A stretch of DNA of 64,000 nt from Ctena decussata (GCA_963989385.1 OZ022510.1:31315448-31379447); one strand, 5' to 3'. Shown: positions 42,960-53,945, counted from the stretch's first letter. The notes: generated by a model from the letters alone, not told the origin. Program-made: numbers and translations.

Positions 42960-43612
42960 ATTGCATGTAATACGTGTCAGACAGAGAGGAAAAGTTTCTG
43001 AACTCCCGCGACAAGGTGGGCCTAGAGTAACAGCTCGACGTCAGGATAAACTCATCCGTCAGTTTCATCTTCGGCTACAGTTTGAACGGCTCAGCATCTC
43101 TATTAACGAACACAAAGATCGACAAATTCACCGACGGATACTATGAAAGCATCTTAAAGCATTGGTATCCGTTTTCGGCGATCATACTCTAGACCCATCC
43201 TGACAAGACACCTACCACCGTTTCCTCGAAAATCATTGACTAGCCGTAATTTGGCCTGGAGTGGTTTCTAGTGACGATCCACGCTTCAATTTGCATCATA
43301 CATATATATGTAAATGAATCCGTGTGTATCGAGCGACGCCGTGGCGACAGGTTTGCTGAACCTGACCTTTGCGCGGCGGCCACGTTATGGCATAGGCTGC
43401 TGATGATAAATGGTAATCTATGAGCTAGACGCTGTACGTACGACATTTTTCAGCCAGAACTCCCACTGATTAGACGCCAGCGGAATCCCATGGATTTTTT
43501 GGCGACAGCAGTTTGGTCTGGTCTTCCTGGTCTCCAGGTCTCATCCCAATGGAACACAAGCGTCACGAGTTTGGATGACAGCTTTATAGACGGCAAATCG
43601 GTTCTCAGACGG
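42960..43612 (+). pseudogene. Tc1-like transposase relic, N-terminal and catalytic part
   Basis: RQRGKVSELPRQGGPRVTAR RQDKLIRQFHLR matches the linker and start of the second helix-turn-helix of Tc1-type transposases. In shifted frames there follow DDPRFNLHH (DESRF region), IRVYRATPWRQVC, GGHVMA and WSPGLIPMEHKRHEFG (PDLNPIEHLWD region, last acidic residue unclear). Many stops and frameshifts. The coding part continues after the insertion at 43613-43838. Confidence 0.75.
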
Positions 43613-43838
43613 TTGATTGATTGATTGGTTGATTTGGGTTAAACGGCCCTTTGAGACAGTATTTCAGTCTATATAGGGCCGTCTCCCAGAGAGAGAGAGA
43701 GAAAGAAGAGAGAAAAATGTACAAACAACCCCACCCGCACCTACTGCAGGCCCAACAATGTTCCAAATCAGTTAGAAGGACGCCCCGGCACTGGAAGTTA
43801 TACACAGCACCATCGCACCACGCGACCACCCCCGTTCG
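43613..43838 (-). mobile_element. ACGGCCCTTTGAGACAG retroposon inserted in the transposase
   Basis: CAGACGG at 43606-43612 and 43839-43845 is a 7-bp target duplication. The insert reads, on the minus strand, CTCTCTGGGAGACGGCCC, TATATAGACTGAAATACTGT, CTCAAAGGGCCGTTTAACCC and ends in a (CAAT)n tail. The tail and duplication indicate retroposition; no reverse transcriptase is encoded, so it is a SINE or a LINE 3' fragment. Other copies: 20565, 60600, 61735. Confidence 0.8.
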
Positions 43839-43845
43839 CAGACGG

Positions 43846-43985
43846 CCGGAGAGCTGAAGTCACGCTTCACGCAGCATGTGACAAATTTTGAAAATCCCAT
43901 GACGAACGATCCGACGCTTAATTGCCTCCACGCCTTCAGGGATGTGAGAATGTTTGCAGCAGATGACGGGCACACATATTGGAAA
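43846..43985 (+). pseudogene. Tc1-like transposase relic, C-terminal part
   Basis: After the inserted repeat the relic resumes with RRPES and then, in frame with stops, IRRLIASTPSGM.ECLQQMTG THI, matching the typical Tc1 ending (RRLIxSMPRRCxxxIxAxGGHT). Together with 42960-43612 it spans the whole transposase length. Confidence 0.65.
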
Positions 43986-44049
43986 TCCTATAATATTTTG
44001 AATACCAGTGAGTATGTGACGCAACGGAATACGTTTCTTGGCTAGTATT

Positions 44050-44725
44050 CACAGTATCCGAACGCACTGTACCATCTCTTCCAGTTTTCATAGCGTTGAA
44101 TCGAGAGTACAAAATTCGCTTATAACCAGTAGTCGGAAATCATTATGTTTTGAGATTTTATCCGGAATCTGCTGCGTCCTTTATAGTTGTTCAGCTTCGA
44201 AAATGTAAAGACGTAAGTTTGATATGATTTGCTCTTTGGTCTTCTACTTTATTGCCCTGTACAATGTCGTGTGTGGGTGGATAGTAAATGGTACAGTATT
44301 CAAATAGCACTTGGCATGATTCTAAAACCATTCTGAGCCTTTTTGTACATGTTTTATAAAAAATCTTTAAAATAAACGGGAGGCGTTATCAATCTACAGT
44401 TGGTTTGTTTTGATAGCAGGCTGATAGCTAGGTTTTGCACGACACAAACTCGTGTTAAATTAGCCGTTCGGAATAACATTTCTGTGACGGCCATGAGGTT
44501 TTCATTGTACAGGGCAATATAGTAAAAGACCGAAGAGCAAATTATATTAAACTTACCTCCTCACATTCATTGTACAGGGCAATATAGTAAAAGACCGAAG
44601 AGCAAATTATATTAAACTTACCTCCTCACATTTTCGAAGCTGAATAACTATAAATGACGCAGCAGATTCCGGATAAAATCTCAATGAAAACCGGAAGAGA
44701 TGGGACAGTGCGTTCGGATACTGTG
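44050..44725. mobile_element. Fold-back element with about 230-bp arms
   Basis: CACAGTATCCGAACGCACTG T at 44050 is mirrored by ACAGTGCGTTCGGATACTGT G ending at 44725. The arms continue through CCGGAATCTGCTGCGTC, GTTCAGCTTCGAAAATGT and TTGCTCTTTGGTCTTCTACT to TTGCCCTGTACAAT. The right arm carries a 65-bp tandem duplication (44503-44567 and 44568-44632) absent from the left arm. Non-coding. Confidence 0.8.
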
Positions 44726-45339
44726 ATATTACGCTAAAATTTTGATTTGTGACAGTGTAGTGATAGATCAAAACTAGAACTATCTTATGTCAAAACGATG
44801 TTGGAATTCAAGTAATAAATTCCAAAATATTGCATTTCTTTCCTCCTCGAGGCTTATTTAAATTCCTCGAGTATATATATGAAAGGAAAATAAAGTTTTT
44901 ATGCTCTTTATATCCAAGCCTATGATTTGGTACGGGTGATGCCTTGCAACGACGGCGCTCACGCTCAAGAAGATATCTCAGTTGATACAACATACTGCTT
45001 GGCAACCATTTTGATAAGACCGCTTAACCTAATACCGTACGAAGCAAATAGGCGGCTCATACGAACAGACTGAGTAAGTTAAATCGAATTTGTCAAGTCC
45101 GTCTTTGCAAGCTCTTTTCTAAACGATGCTCTTCCTGCTGATTATTTAGTTATCCTTTAAACTGGTGTAAACATTGTGTGCAGGCCATGCAACGGCATCT
45201 CCACTTCAATACAGCGCTGTTGTTGGATTTTCAAACCCTGTGAGACTATAGAAAGCACACATTGCTCGCGAAAAGAGTTGCAGTTTGGTTGATTACGCGT
45301 GGCACGTGAAATGTTGCAGTTTTTAGTATGTCAGATCAT
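44726..45339. other. No gene seen
   Basis: CTCGAGG...CCTCGAG around 44855-44872 is a short dyad; otherwise no recognisable feature. Confidence 0.4.
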
Positions 45340-45344
45340 ACTGA

Positions 45345-46935
45345 GTCGGCTATTTATGTCACCCGACGTAGGCGGAGGGAGACTATAGAAATGACCCTCG
45401 TCCTTCCGTTTGTGCGTCCTTCCATCCGTCCGAAATCTTGTCCCCGCAACTCCTCCTACGTCTTTCATTGGATTGATTTGAAATTTTACAGATTGTATTC
45501 TTATGATATGAAGATGTACATCTGGTTTTTTATTTTTGTTTCGGCCATTTTTGATGGAGTTACAGGCCTTGCTGGCTCAGACCTTGTACCCGCAACTCCT
45601 ACCACATCTTGTATAAGATTGACTTGAAATTGTGCAATATATTTCATCATGACCTGAAGATGTGCATGTGATTTTGGAATTTCAGTTGTCTATTTTTTAC
45701 AAAGTTATGGCCCTTTGTCGTTTTTTTGATTTTTCCAACTTTTGAACCGAGAGAGCTGAAATTTGGTATGCTATTAGTATTCGGTGAATTGATTATTCTG
45801 ATTATTATAAGGATGTTATAAATTGATAAATGACAGAGTTATTTCCCTTTCATAGATAACAGACATTCACAAAGGGTGAAAGGATAACTCCAGAACTAGT
45901 CATAAAAATGGGCTGATATCCAAAATCTTGTCCCCGCAACTCCTCCTACGTCTTTCCTCGGATTGATTTGAAATTTTATAGATTTTATTTTTATGGTATG
46001 AAGATATGCATGTGTTTATTTTTAGTTTTGTTTCGGCCATTTGTGATGGAGTAACAGCCCTTGCTGACTCAGGCCTTGTCCCCTCAACTCCTACCACATC
46101 TTGTATCAGATTGACTTGAAATTGTGCAAGATATTTCATCATGACCTGAAAATGTGCGTGTGATTTTGGAATTTCAATTGTCCTTTTTTTTACAAAGTTA
46201 TGCCCTTTGTCGTTTGTGGCATTTTCCCAAATTTTGAACCGTTTGACCGAGAGAGCTAAAATTTGGTATGCTATTAGTATTCGGTTAATTGATTATTCTG
46301 ATTTTTGTAAGGATGTGCTAAATTGATTAATGACAGAGTTATTTCCCTTTCATAGATAACAGACATTCACGAAAAGGGTGAAAGGATAACTCCAGAACTA
46401 TTCATATTAATGGGCTGACTTTTTATCCGAAATCTTGTCTTGCAAATTTTCCTACGTCTTTCATCGGATTGATTTGAAATTCTACATATTATATTCTTAT
46501 GATATTTAGATATGCATATGGATTTTGAGTTTTATTTCTGCCATTTTTGATGGAGTAACAGCCTTTGCTGACTCAGACCTTGTCCCCTCAACTCCTACCA
46601 CATCTTGTATCAGATTGACTTGAAATTGTGCCATGTATTTCATCATGACCTGAAAATGTGCATGTGATTTTGGAATGTCAACTGTCCTATTTTCTTACAA
46701 AGTTACGGCCCTTGTTCGTTATTGTCATTTTTCCAACTTTTGAACCGTTTGACCGAGAGAACTGAAATTTGGTATGCTATTAGTTTTTGGTGAACTGATT
46801 ATTCTGATTATTGTAAGGATGTGCTAAATTGATTAATGACAGAGTTATTTCCCTTTCATAGATAAAAGACATTCACTTAAAGGTGAAAAGATAACTCCAG
46901 AACTATTCATATTAATGGGCTGAATTTTTATAAAT
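45345..46935 (+). repeat. Three tandem units of about 490-510 bp
   Basis: Units begin at about 45430, 45920 and 46427 with CCGAAATCTTGTCCCCGCAA or close variants. They share CGGATTGATTTGAAATTTTA, ATATTTCATCATGACCTGAA, GACCGAGAGAGCTGAAATTT, GGTATGCTATTAGTATTCGG and GGTGAAAGGATAACTCCAGA. A lead-in at 45345-45429 (GGAGGGAGACTATAGAAATG, CGTCCTTCCATCCGTC) resembles the start of a dispersed mollusc repeat. No protein is encoded. Confidence 0.85.
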
Positions 46936-47385
46936 GCATTGTTCATTTTTCATCAGATTCATATTAGCAGGATTATGACCCTTGATTTTTTGTTATTGGG
47001 TATACAGTCTTAATATTTTGGGTATTCTGTAAGGGCCTTAACTTTCAATCACCTATTTTTACTCATATATGCCCCTTTCTAGTGGCCCAGTGATTGGGTA
47101 TATGTCTTTGCTTAGAATGCTTCAGTTATTATTTGCCTACCAGGTTTCTGTTATACACATATTTTCTGCTTTTGGCCATATAGAAACTCTGAACCTAATA
47201 AATGGCTGCAGTTGTGTCTCATTTCAAACGTCGGGTGACACTTGGCCGATGGCCTTTTATTTATTTAATGTTCTCTATATTTCCAGAATACGTGTGATTT
47301 CAGCCTTAACATCTCTGAGCAAGAAGCATCCATTTTCAGGGAGGTTTCAAATGGAGAGTTTTTGTGCATCGCAGTGGTAAATATA
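46936..47385 (+). other. No confident gene
   Basis: A 103-codon frame at 47069-47377 (MPLSSGPVIGYMSLLRMLQL...) is hydrophobic and cysteine/serine-rich without a recognised family; it is probably chance. Confidence 0.35.
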
Positions 47386-47622
47386 TGAGCCGCGACGCGA
47401 GAAAACCAACAATGTGGTTGTGCGCCCAGCGCAGACTCAGATCAGCCTGGGCATCCGCCCAGTCTGATCAGAATCTTCGCTGTCCGCATGGAGGTAGCTT
47501 AGACCCTTAGCTACCCTTTAAGCGCAAAGCGAGAGTCTGATCAGACTGGGCGGATGCCCAGGCTGATCTGAATATGCGCTGGGCGCACAACCACATTGTT
47601 GGTTTTCTCGCGTCGCGGCTCA
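47386..47622 (-). mobile_element. TGAGCCGCGAC MITE, core inverted
   Basis: Complete copy with ends TGAGCCGCGACGCGAGAAAA / TTCTCGCGTCGCGGCTCA flanked by ATA on both sides. Core GGAGGTAGCTTAGACCCTTA GCTACC is the minus-strand orientation. Confidence 0.9.
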
Positions 47623-48548
47623 TATCATCTAAATTATCCGGCTCTACCTATAATAATTCCTGTTTTGCAAGTTAGAGCAGACACTGATTTGAATCTGAAA
47701 AAAGGTGCTCACCATTTTCCATGACTAGGCTTGAATACAAAGTGAGTATAAAACCAGTATAAAGCACCTAAAAATAAAACCATCATAAGCGACTGTGTAA
47801 TACACAGCTACTGAAAATGAATTTCTTTTACCTTTTATTGATATTTAATTATAAATTCATATATGTATATAGCTCTAGAGCTGGGGCAGATGATCTCTTT
47901 GAGATAAAATTTTGACTATCACAGGCAGCTTTAATATTTCAAGTTCTGATTTTATAAAGGTAATCTCCATGATATTATATAGGTAGATATCCCTGTGTCA
48001 GGGGCAGATAATTCCTGAAAACAAAATTTTAATTATAAAAGGAAGCTTACATTACTTCGATAATTTGTTGCAAGTTTCAAGAAAATCTCTTTCAGCTCTG
48101 CTCTGTTTTCATAAAGACTGTTTTCATAAATTTTATTTTGAATATAGCTCTGAGGCAGTTGCAGCTATTGGCTTAAATTCAGGTTGTGGAAGAATGCTTT
48201 TGTTTATTTTTATTATTTCTGTGAAATTTTATCAAGATAAAACTCTGATTTTGTACAGATTTTTCATGATTTATACAGAATTATAGCCCTGTGTCAGAGA
48301 CAGATAATCCGGGAGCAAAATTTTCTTTGTGATGAAAAAGGTTTTATAAAATACAGCAAAATATCAAAAGAGGTGCGCAACTCATACCCTTAAGGCATGA
48401 TTTCACACCAATTTTCAAGAAATCTGCCAAACTGTCTTAGAGCAGAAGCAATAACAAACATTTTACGAAAATTAATAAGGGGCACAACTTTGAGCTAAAC
48501 CATTCCGGGAAACTGAAATTTACTAATCAAGTCTTTTATGGTGCTGTC
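47623..48548. repeat. Old, diverged tandem-like sequence
   Basis: Phrases such as CTGGGGCAGATGATC, GTCAGGGGCAGATAATTCC and GTCAGAGACAGATAATCC, each followed by AAAATTTT(G/A/C), recur at irregular spacing, as do TATAGCTCT and TTTCAAGAAAATCTC. This suggests a very old tandem repeat. No gene. Confidence 0.4.
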
Positions 48549-48825
48549 ATGGATAAAAATGTAAACAAAGAATGTAAACAAAGCAGACCAAATTTAATGC
48601 GTTGCGGATGGATAGAAGTACAACGTACAGACAGTATACCCCCACCCATCAAACACATAACGGGATGCAAAGCGGAAAATTATGGAATGACCACAATGCT
48701 AGAAATACAAGAAGATGGCCCGCATCAGAGCTGTCTAAATGTAAACACTATCGGGGGCTTATACTAGTTTCTGCGTGCAATATTTAAACGGTTAAAAATG
48801 ACGTTCTCTTCTCTTTTTTCTTCAG

Positions 48826-49029
48826 AATACTGCAAAAGCTACCAAACCTATGTTTGAAATGGTGATTCAATATTCTCCTATGCAACAAAATTCATTGCCA
48901 AAGATGCGTGCCAGAGATGCGTGGTTTCAAATGTTGTTTACTCAAAGACGCAGTTACTGGACAAGGAAGTTCTTAGAAGTACCCATTCAAAGGAATCAAA
49001 CGACCTATGTTTGTCCATCGGACCCATAA
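48826..49029 (+). CDS. Candidate last exon of a secreted protein
   Basis: TTCTCTTCTCTTTTTTCTTC AG at 48804-48825 is a strong polypyrimidine tract and acceptor. Only the phase-0 frame after it stays open: 67 codons from NTAKATKPMFEMVIQ through FTQRRSYWTRKFLEV to YVCPSDP and TAA; the other two frames stop within 13 codons. The phase equals that left by the donor at 42575, so the two could be joined across a roughly 6.25-kb intron full of repeats. I recognise no family. The link is a hypothesis. Confidence 0.35.
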   Translation, partial: NTAKATKPMFEMVIQYSPMQQNSLPKMRARDAWFQMLFTQRRSYWTRKFLEVPIQRNQTTYVCPSDP

Positions 49030-49600
49030 ACAGTCTTCATTGTCCGATGACGACTTGGATAGGAAAATTCAAAACCAGAACCATATACGTGTATGAACAT
49101 TTATTTTATATTTAGTGGCAGGTAAAACCCTAGTAAATATTGAAGAGATATAAGCTGTATCAGTCACTGGTTTTATCAAGGTAACTGCATTTTTTAACAG
49201 TTTGCTTTAAATATCCTATATTGTAGATTATATGATTTGCAGAAATGAACTTGAATTCATGTGCTAGAGATATGAAATTAAATGAAAAGTGTGTATAAAA
49301 ACGTATGTAGAAATACAACATTTTGTTTCTTAGGGAAACAAAACTGTGATTTTTTTTCTTATCAAACATTTTAAAGCTCTTTGGGTTATCTAGCGGGTAT
49401 ATTGGTTTGAATGCCCCGCCAATATTCTATTCAGTATCTTTCTACCTTAAAGAAGTCTTGCGTCAGAATCTTCAGGAGCAGAATAACTGATGTCCTTTGG
49501 AAGTTGACCCCTATCGGAAAAGGAGGCAATAATGAAAATTAAAGTACTTCTTTCCGTGAAAGGAAAAGTTTACCCATTCACCTTAAATTACTGGTGTCGT
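49030..49600. other. No gene; shared fragment with 57.0 kb
   Basis: GGAAAAGGAGGCAATAATGA and AAAAGTTTACCCATTCACCT (49515-49590) resemble AAAAGGGAGGCAAAAAATGA and AAAGTATACCCATTCACCTT (57040-57105), a small dispersed repeat. Confidence 0.45.
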
Positions 49601-49601
49601 A

Positions 49602-49806
49602 TTTAAAAAACCATATAAGTCGCTACCATGCTGTTGCTAAGGCTTTTCTATGAACGAGATTCCCTACAACTATGAAATTTGCTCTGAAGAAACAGTCTTT
49701 TTCAGACTGTTCCTCCATAGCAAATTTCATAGTTGTAGAGAATCTCCTTTATAGAAACTCAGCCTTAGCAACAGCATAGCAACCACTCAAGTTGTTTTAT
49801 AAAAAC
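49602..49806. mobile_element. 200-bp palindromic element
   Basis: CATGCTGTTGCTAAGGC, GAGATTCCCTACAACTATGA and AATTTGCTCTGAAGAAACAG TCT on the left are matched by AGACTGTTCCTCCATAGCAA ATT, TCATAGTTGTAGAGAATCTC and GCCTTAGCAACAGCATAGC on the right. The centre is at about 49705. Non-coding fold-back. Confidence 0.8.
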
Positions 49807-50164
49807 GGCCCCAGTACAAAGATCGAGCAATTAGCCTTTTCCGGTTTTGGAGGGAGGGGGCAAATCAACAAGTGGCTTATATATTAGCATATTCTACAGA
49901 GATAGGCCATTATATGTAGTCGTTGAAGGGGATCTATTAAAGTAAGCGTGCCGAGTCTTGAAAACCTAAAGGAACTGTTCTTTGTCTTCTCATGTCCTTA
50001 TGCCATACCAACGTTATACCTGACTGTGGTAAGCTTGTTCGTTTGATGACTTTCTATTTATCAGAAGAGTCATAGTAAAAAGGACGAAGATGGATGGATG
50101 GATAACTTTGCTTTTTTTCATCGTTGTCATTTGTCAACGTACAGACAGTAATACAGTAATACCA

Positions 50165-50285
50165 GGACGACAAGAGGGTGATAACGAACGGTTGTGTGCA
50201 ATGGAAATCCTTTTACGGCTGATAAGGCTTCCGCTCCGGCAGGAATCAAACCTGGACCGCAAGCTTAGCAGGCCGAAAAAGAACT
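50165..50285 (-). repeat. SINE-like repeat, family 2
   Basis: On the minus strand GCTTGCGGTCCAGGTTTGAT TCCTG is a B-box-like start, then TTTCCATTGCACACAACCG and TTCGTTATCACC. Partner of 19170-19290. Confidence 0.55.
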
Positions 50286-50349
50286 AAAAATTTTTTTCAG
50301 TAGGTCCTGATGAAATAGAAATTGCGCATGCGTTTGACTGCAAAACCAA

Positions 50350-50635
50350 ACAAGAGGGCCATAGTGGCCCTGAATCGCTCACCTGAGCATTAATCAGTTC
50401 ACTGGCTCTGGTGAAGATTTATAAGAGTTTTTACCATACATGGGCATGGCGGCCACCTTGGTCATCTGACCAAGATCATTTGAAGAACTTTCAATCCTTT
50501 GACCCATGTGCAGGCTCCATATGCAATTTGAGTTTAGTCTGCCCAGTGGTTTCAGAGATGTTTGAAAATGTTTATGGATGAGGCAGCTAACAAGATACTG
50601 TAAGGCTCAGGTGAGCTGAAAATGGCAGAGTCGCT
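50350..50635 (+). repeat. CAAGAGGGCC element, start and short internal form
   Basis: ACAAGAGGGCCATAGTGGCC CTGAATCGCTCACCTGAGCA opens the segment. GGCTCAGGTGAGCTGA at about 50602-50617 ends it, so CTCACCTGAG and CTCAGGTGAG are short inverted ends. This could be a complete short member or the left part of the satellite element that follows. Confidence 0.6.
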
Positions 50636-50819
50636 TCTCCGAAAAGTTCCCTTCATGTTGAGTTCCTTTGATGGATTTAAACTAGACTGAACTAGGCAAA
50701 CTGTGACAGAGGATAGAATGGTAGCATCATTATCTGACTGTGGTGAAACTAATGTATTCCAAGGAGTTTGTGGCTGGAATCATTGCAATGTTAGTTCTGA
50801 TTCTTGCAGCATAACTTAA

Positions 50820-53800
50820 TTTAGATTTGACCTAGTGTCCTAGCTTTTGACCCGACATGACCCAGTTTCAAATTTGACCTAGATTTTATGGAGATAAACA
50901 TTCTGACAAAGTTTCATGAAGATTGGATCAAAACTGTGCCCTCTAGGGTGTGCACAAAGTTTTTCTAAGATTTGACCTCGTGACCTAGTTTTTGACCTGA
51001 CATGACCCAGTTTCAAACTTGGCCTGGATATTGTGAGGATAAACATTCTGACAAAGGTTTATGAAGATTGGATCAAAACTGTGCCCTCTAGAGTGTACAC
51101 AAGGTTTTTCTAAGATTTGACCTAGTGACCTAGTTTTTGACCCGACATGATCTACTTTCAAACTTGGCCTAAATATTGTGATGATAAACATTATGACAAA
51201 GTTTGAAAAAGATTGGATCAAAACTGTGTCCTCTAGAGCATACACAAGGTTATTCTTAGATCTGACCTAGTTTTTGACCCGAAATGACCCAGTTTCAAAC
51301 TTGGCCTAGATATTGTGAGGTTTAACATTCTGACAAAATTTCATTAGGTTTGGATCAAAACTGTGACCTCTAGAGCGTACACAAGGTTTTCCTATATTTG
51401 ACCTAGTTTTTGACCCGCCATGACACAGTTTCAAACTTGGCCTAGATTTTGTAAGAATAAACATTCTGACAAAGTTTCATTGAGATTGGATCAAAACTGT
51501 GCCCTCTGGAGCGTATACAAGGTTGTTCTTATATTTGGCCTAGTTTTTGACCCGACGCGACCCACTTTCAAACTTAACATAGATTTCCTGAAGATAAACA
51601 TTCTGAGAGAGTGTCATGAAGATTGGATCAAAACTGTGCCCTGGAGGGTGTACACAATGTTTTTCTAAGATTTGGCCTAGTGACCTAGTTTTTGACACGC
51701 TATGACCCAGTTTGAAACTTGTCCTAGATATTATAAGGATAAACATTCTGACAAAGTTTCATGAACTTTGGATCAAAACTATGCCTTCTAGAGTGTACAC
51801 AAGGTTTTTCTAAGATTTGACCTAGTGACCTAGTTTTTGACCCGACATGACCCAGTTTCAAACTTGTCCTACATATTACGAGGATAAACATTCTGACAAA
51901 GTGGTATGAACTTTGGATAAAAACTGTGCCTTCTGGAGCGTACACAAGGTTTTTTTTTTAAATTGGACCTAGTGACCTAGTTTTTGATCCAACATGACCC
52001 AGTTTCAAACTTGTCCTAGACTAAATGGAGATTAACATTCTGACAATGTTTCATTAAGATTGGATCAAAACTTTGTCCTCTAGAGCGTACACAAGGTTTT
52101 TCAATGATTTGACCTAGTGACCTAGTTTTTGACCGGACATGACCCAGTTTCAAATTTATTCTAGATATTATAAGGATAAACATTCTGACGAAGTTTCATG
52201 AACTTCGGATCAAAACTGTGCCTTCTAGAGTGCACACAAAGTTTTTCTTAGAATTGACCTAGTGACCTAGTTTTTACCTGGCATGGCCAGTTTCAAACTT
52301 GGCATTGAGTTAATGGAGATAAACATTCTGACAAAGTTTCATGAAGACTGGATCAAAACTGTGTCCTCCAGAGCGTACACAAGGTTTTTCTATGATTTGA
52401 CCTAGTGACCTAGTTTTTGACCTGACATGACCCAGTTTCGAACTTGTCCTAGATATTATAAGGATAAACATTCTGACAAATAATCATGAACTTTGGATGA
52501 AAAGTGTGCATTCAAGAGCGTACACAAGGTTTTTCTAAGATTTGACCTAGTGACCTAGTTTTTGACCCGACATGACCCAGTTTCAAACTTGTCCTACATA
52601 TTACGAGGATAAACATTCTGACAAAGTGGTATGAACTTTGGATAAAAACTGTGCCTTCTGGAGCGTACACAAGGTTTTTTTTTAAATTTGACCTAGTGAC
52701 CTAGTTTTTGATCCAACATGACCCAGTTTCAAACTTGGCCTAGACTAAATGGAGATTAACATTCTGACAATGTTTCATTAAGATTGGATCAAAACTTTGT
52801 CCTCTAGAGCGTACACAAGGTTTTTCTATGATTTGACCTAGTGACCTAGTTTTTGACCGGACATGACCCAGTTTCAAATTTATTCTAGATATTATAAGGA
52901 TAAACATTCTGACGAAGTTTCATGAACTTCGGATCAAAACTGTGCCTTCTAGAGTGCACACAAGGTTTTTCTTAGAATTGACCTTGTGACCTAGTTTTTA
53001 CCTGGCATGGCCAGTTTCAAACTTGGCATTGAGTTAATGGAGATAAACATTCTGACAAAGTTTCATGAAGACTGGATCAAAACTGTGTCCTCCAGAGCGT
53101 ACACAAGGTTTTTCTATGATTTGACCTAGTGACCTAGTTTTTGACCTGACATGACCCAGTTTCGAACTTGTCCTAGATATTATAAGGATAAACATTCTGA
53201 CAAATTATCATGAACTTTGGATGAAAAGTGTGCATTCAAGAGCGTACACAAGGTTTTTCTATGATTTGACCTAGTGACCCAGTTTTTGACCCGACATGAC
53301 CCAGTTTCGAACTTGGTCTAGATTTTATAGAGAAAAACATTCTGACAAATTTTCAGAAAGATTGGATCAAAACTGTGGCCTCTAGAATGTACACAAGGTT
53401 TTTCTAAGATTTGACCTAGTGACCTAGTTTTTGACCCAACATGACCCAGTTTCGAACTTGGCCTAGAGTATATGAAGGTAAACATTCTGACAAAGTTTCA
53501 TGAAGATTGGGTCAAAACTGTGTCCTCCAGAGCGTACACAAGGTTTTACTATGATTTGACCTAGTGACCTAGTTTTTGACCTGACGTGACCCAGTTTCAA
53601 ACTTGTCCTAGATATTATACGGATAAACATTCTGACCAAGTTTCATGAATTTTGGATGAAAACTGTGCCTTCAAGAGCGTACACAAGATTTTTCTAAGAT
53701 TTGACCTAGTGACCTAGTTTTTGACCCCACATGACCCAGTTTCGAACTTGGTCTAGATTTTATAGAGATAAACATTCTGACAAAGTTTCAGAAAGATTGG

Positions 53801-53835
53801 ATCAAAACTGTGCCCGCTAGAGTGTACACAAGCAA
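50820..53835 (+). repeat. Satellite array, unit about 145 bp, roughly 20 units
   Basis: The consensus unit contains GACCTAGTGACCTAGTTTTT, GACCCGACATGACCCAGTTT, CAAACTTGGCCTAGAT, ATAAACATTCTGACAAAGTT, GATTGGATCAAAACTGTGCC and GAGCGTACACAAGGTTTTTC. Several left units lack the first ten bases. A five-unit block is duplicated: 51841-52564 and 52565-53288 match unit for unit (724-bp period), including private variants such as ACCTGGCATGGCC and GTGGTATGAACTTTGGATAA. The array is non-coding in every frame despite short open stretches. Confidence 0.95.
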
Positions 53836-53945
53836 AAGTTGACGGACGTCCGGACGGACGGACGTCCACACGTACGACGGACGACGGACATCACGATATC
53901 CTAAAAGCTCACCCTGAGCACTTGGTGCTCAGGTGAGCTAAAAAA
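53836..53945 (+). repeat. 3' end of the satellite element, Helitron-like hairpin
   Basis: GACGGACGTCCGGACGGACG precedes AAAGCTCACCCTGAGCACTT GGTGCTCAGGTGAGCTAAAA. The hairpin CTCACC(C)TGAGCAC/GTGCTCAGGTGAG directly before CTAA resembles the 3' terminus of Helitrons (hairpin then CTRR), but no TC-type 5' end or Rep/helicase is seen. The GCTCAGGTGAGC here is the complement of GCTCACCTGAGC near 50387. Confidence 0.5.

Noticed and set aside
50985..51945. Several short frames repeating DPTRPTF or SLGQILEKPCVHS-like text
   Set aside because: They are translations of the 145-bp satellite on both strands.
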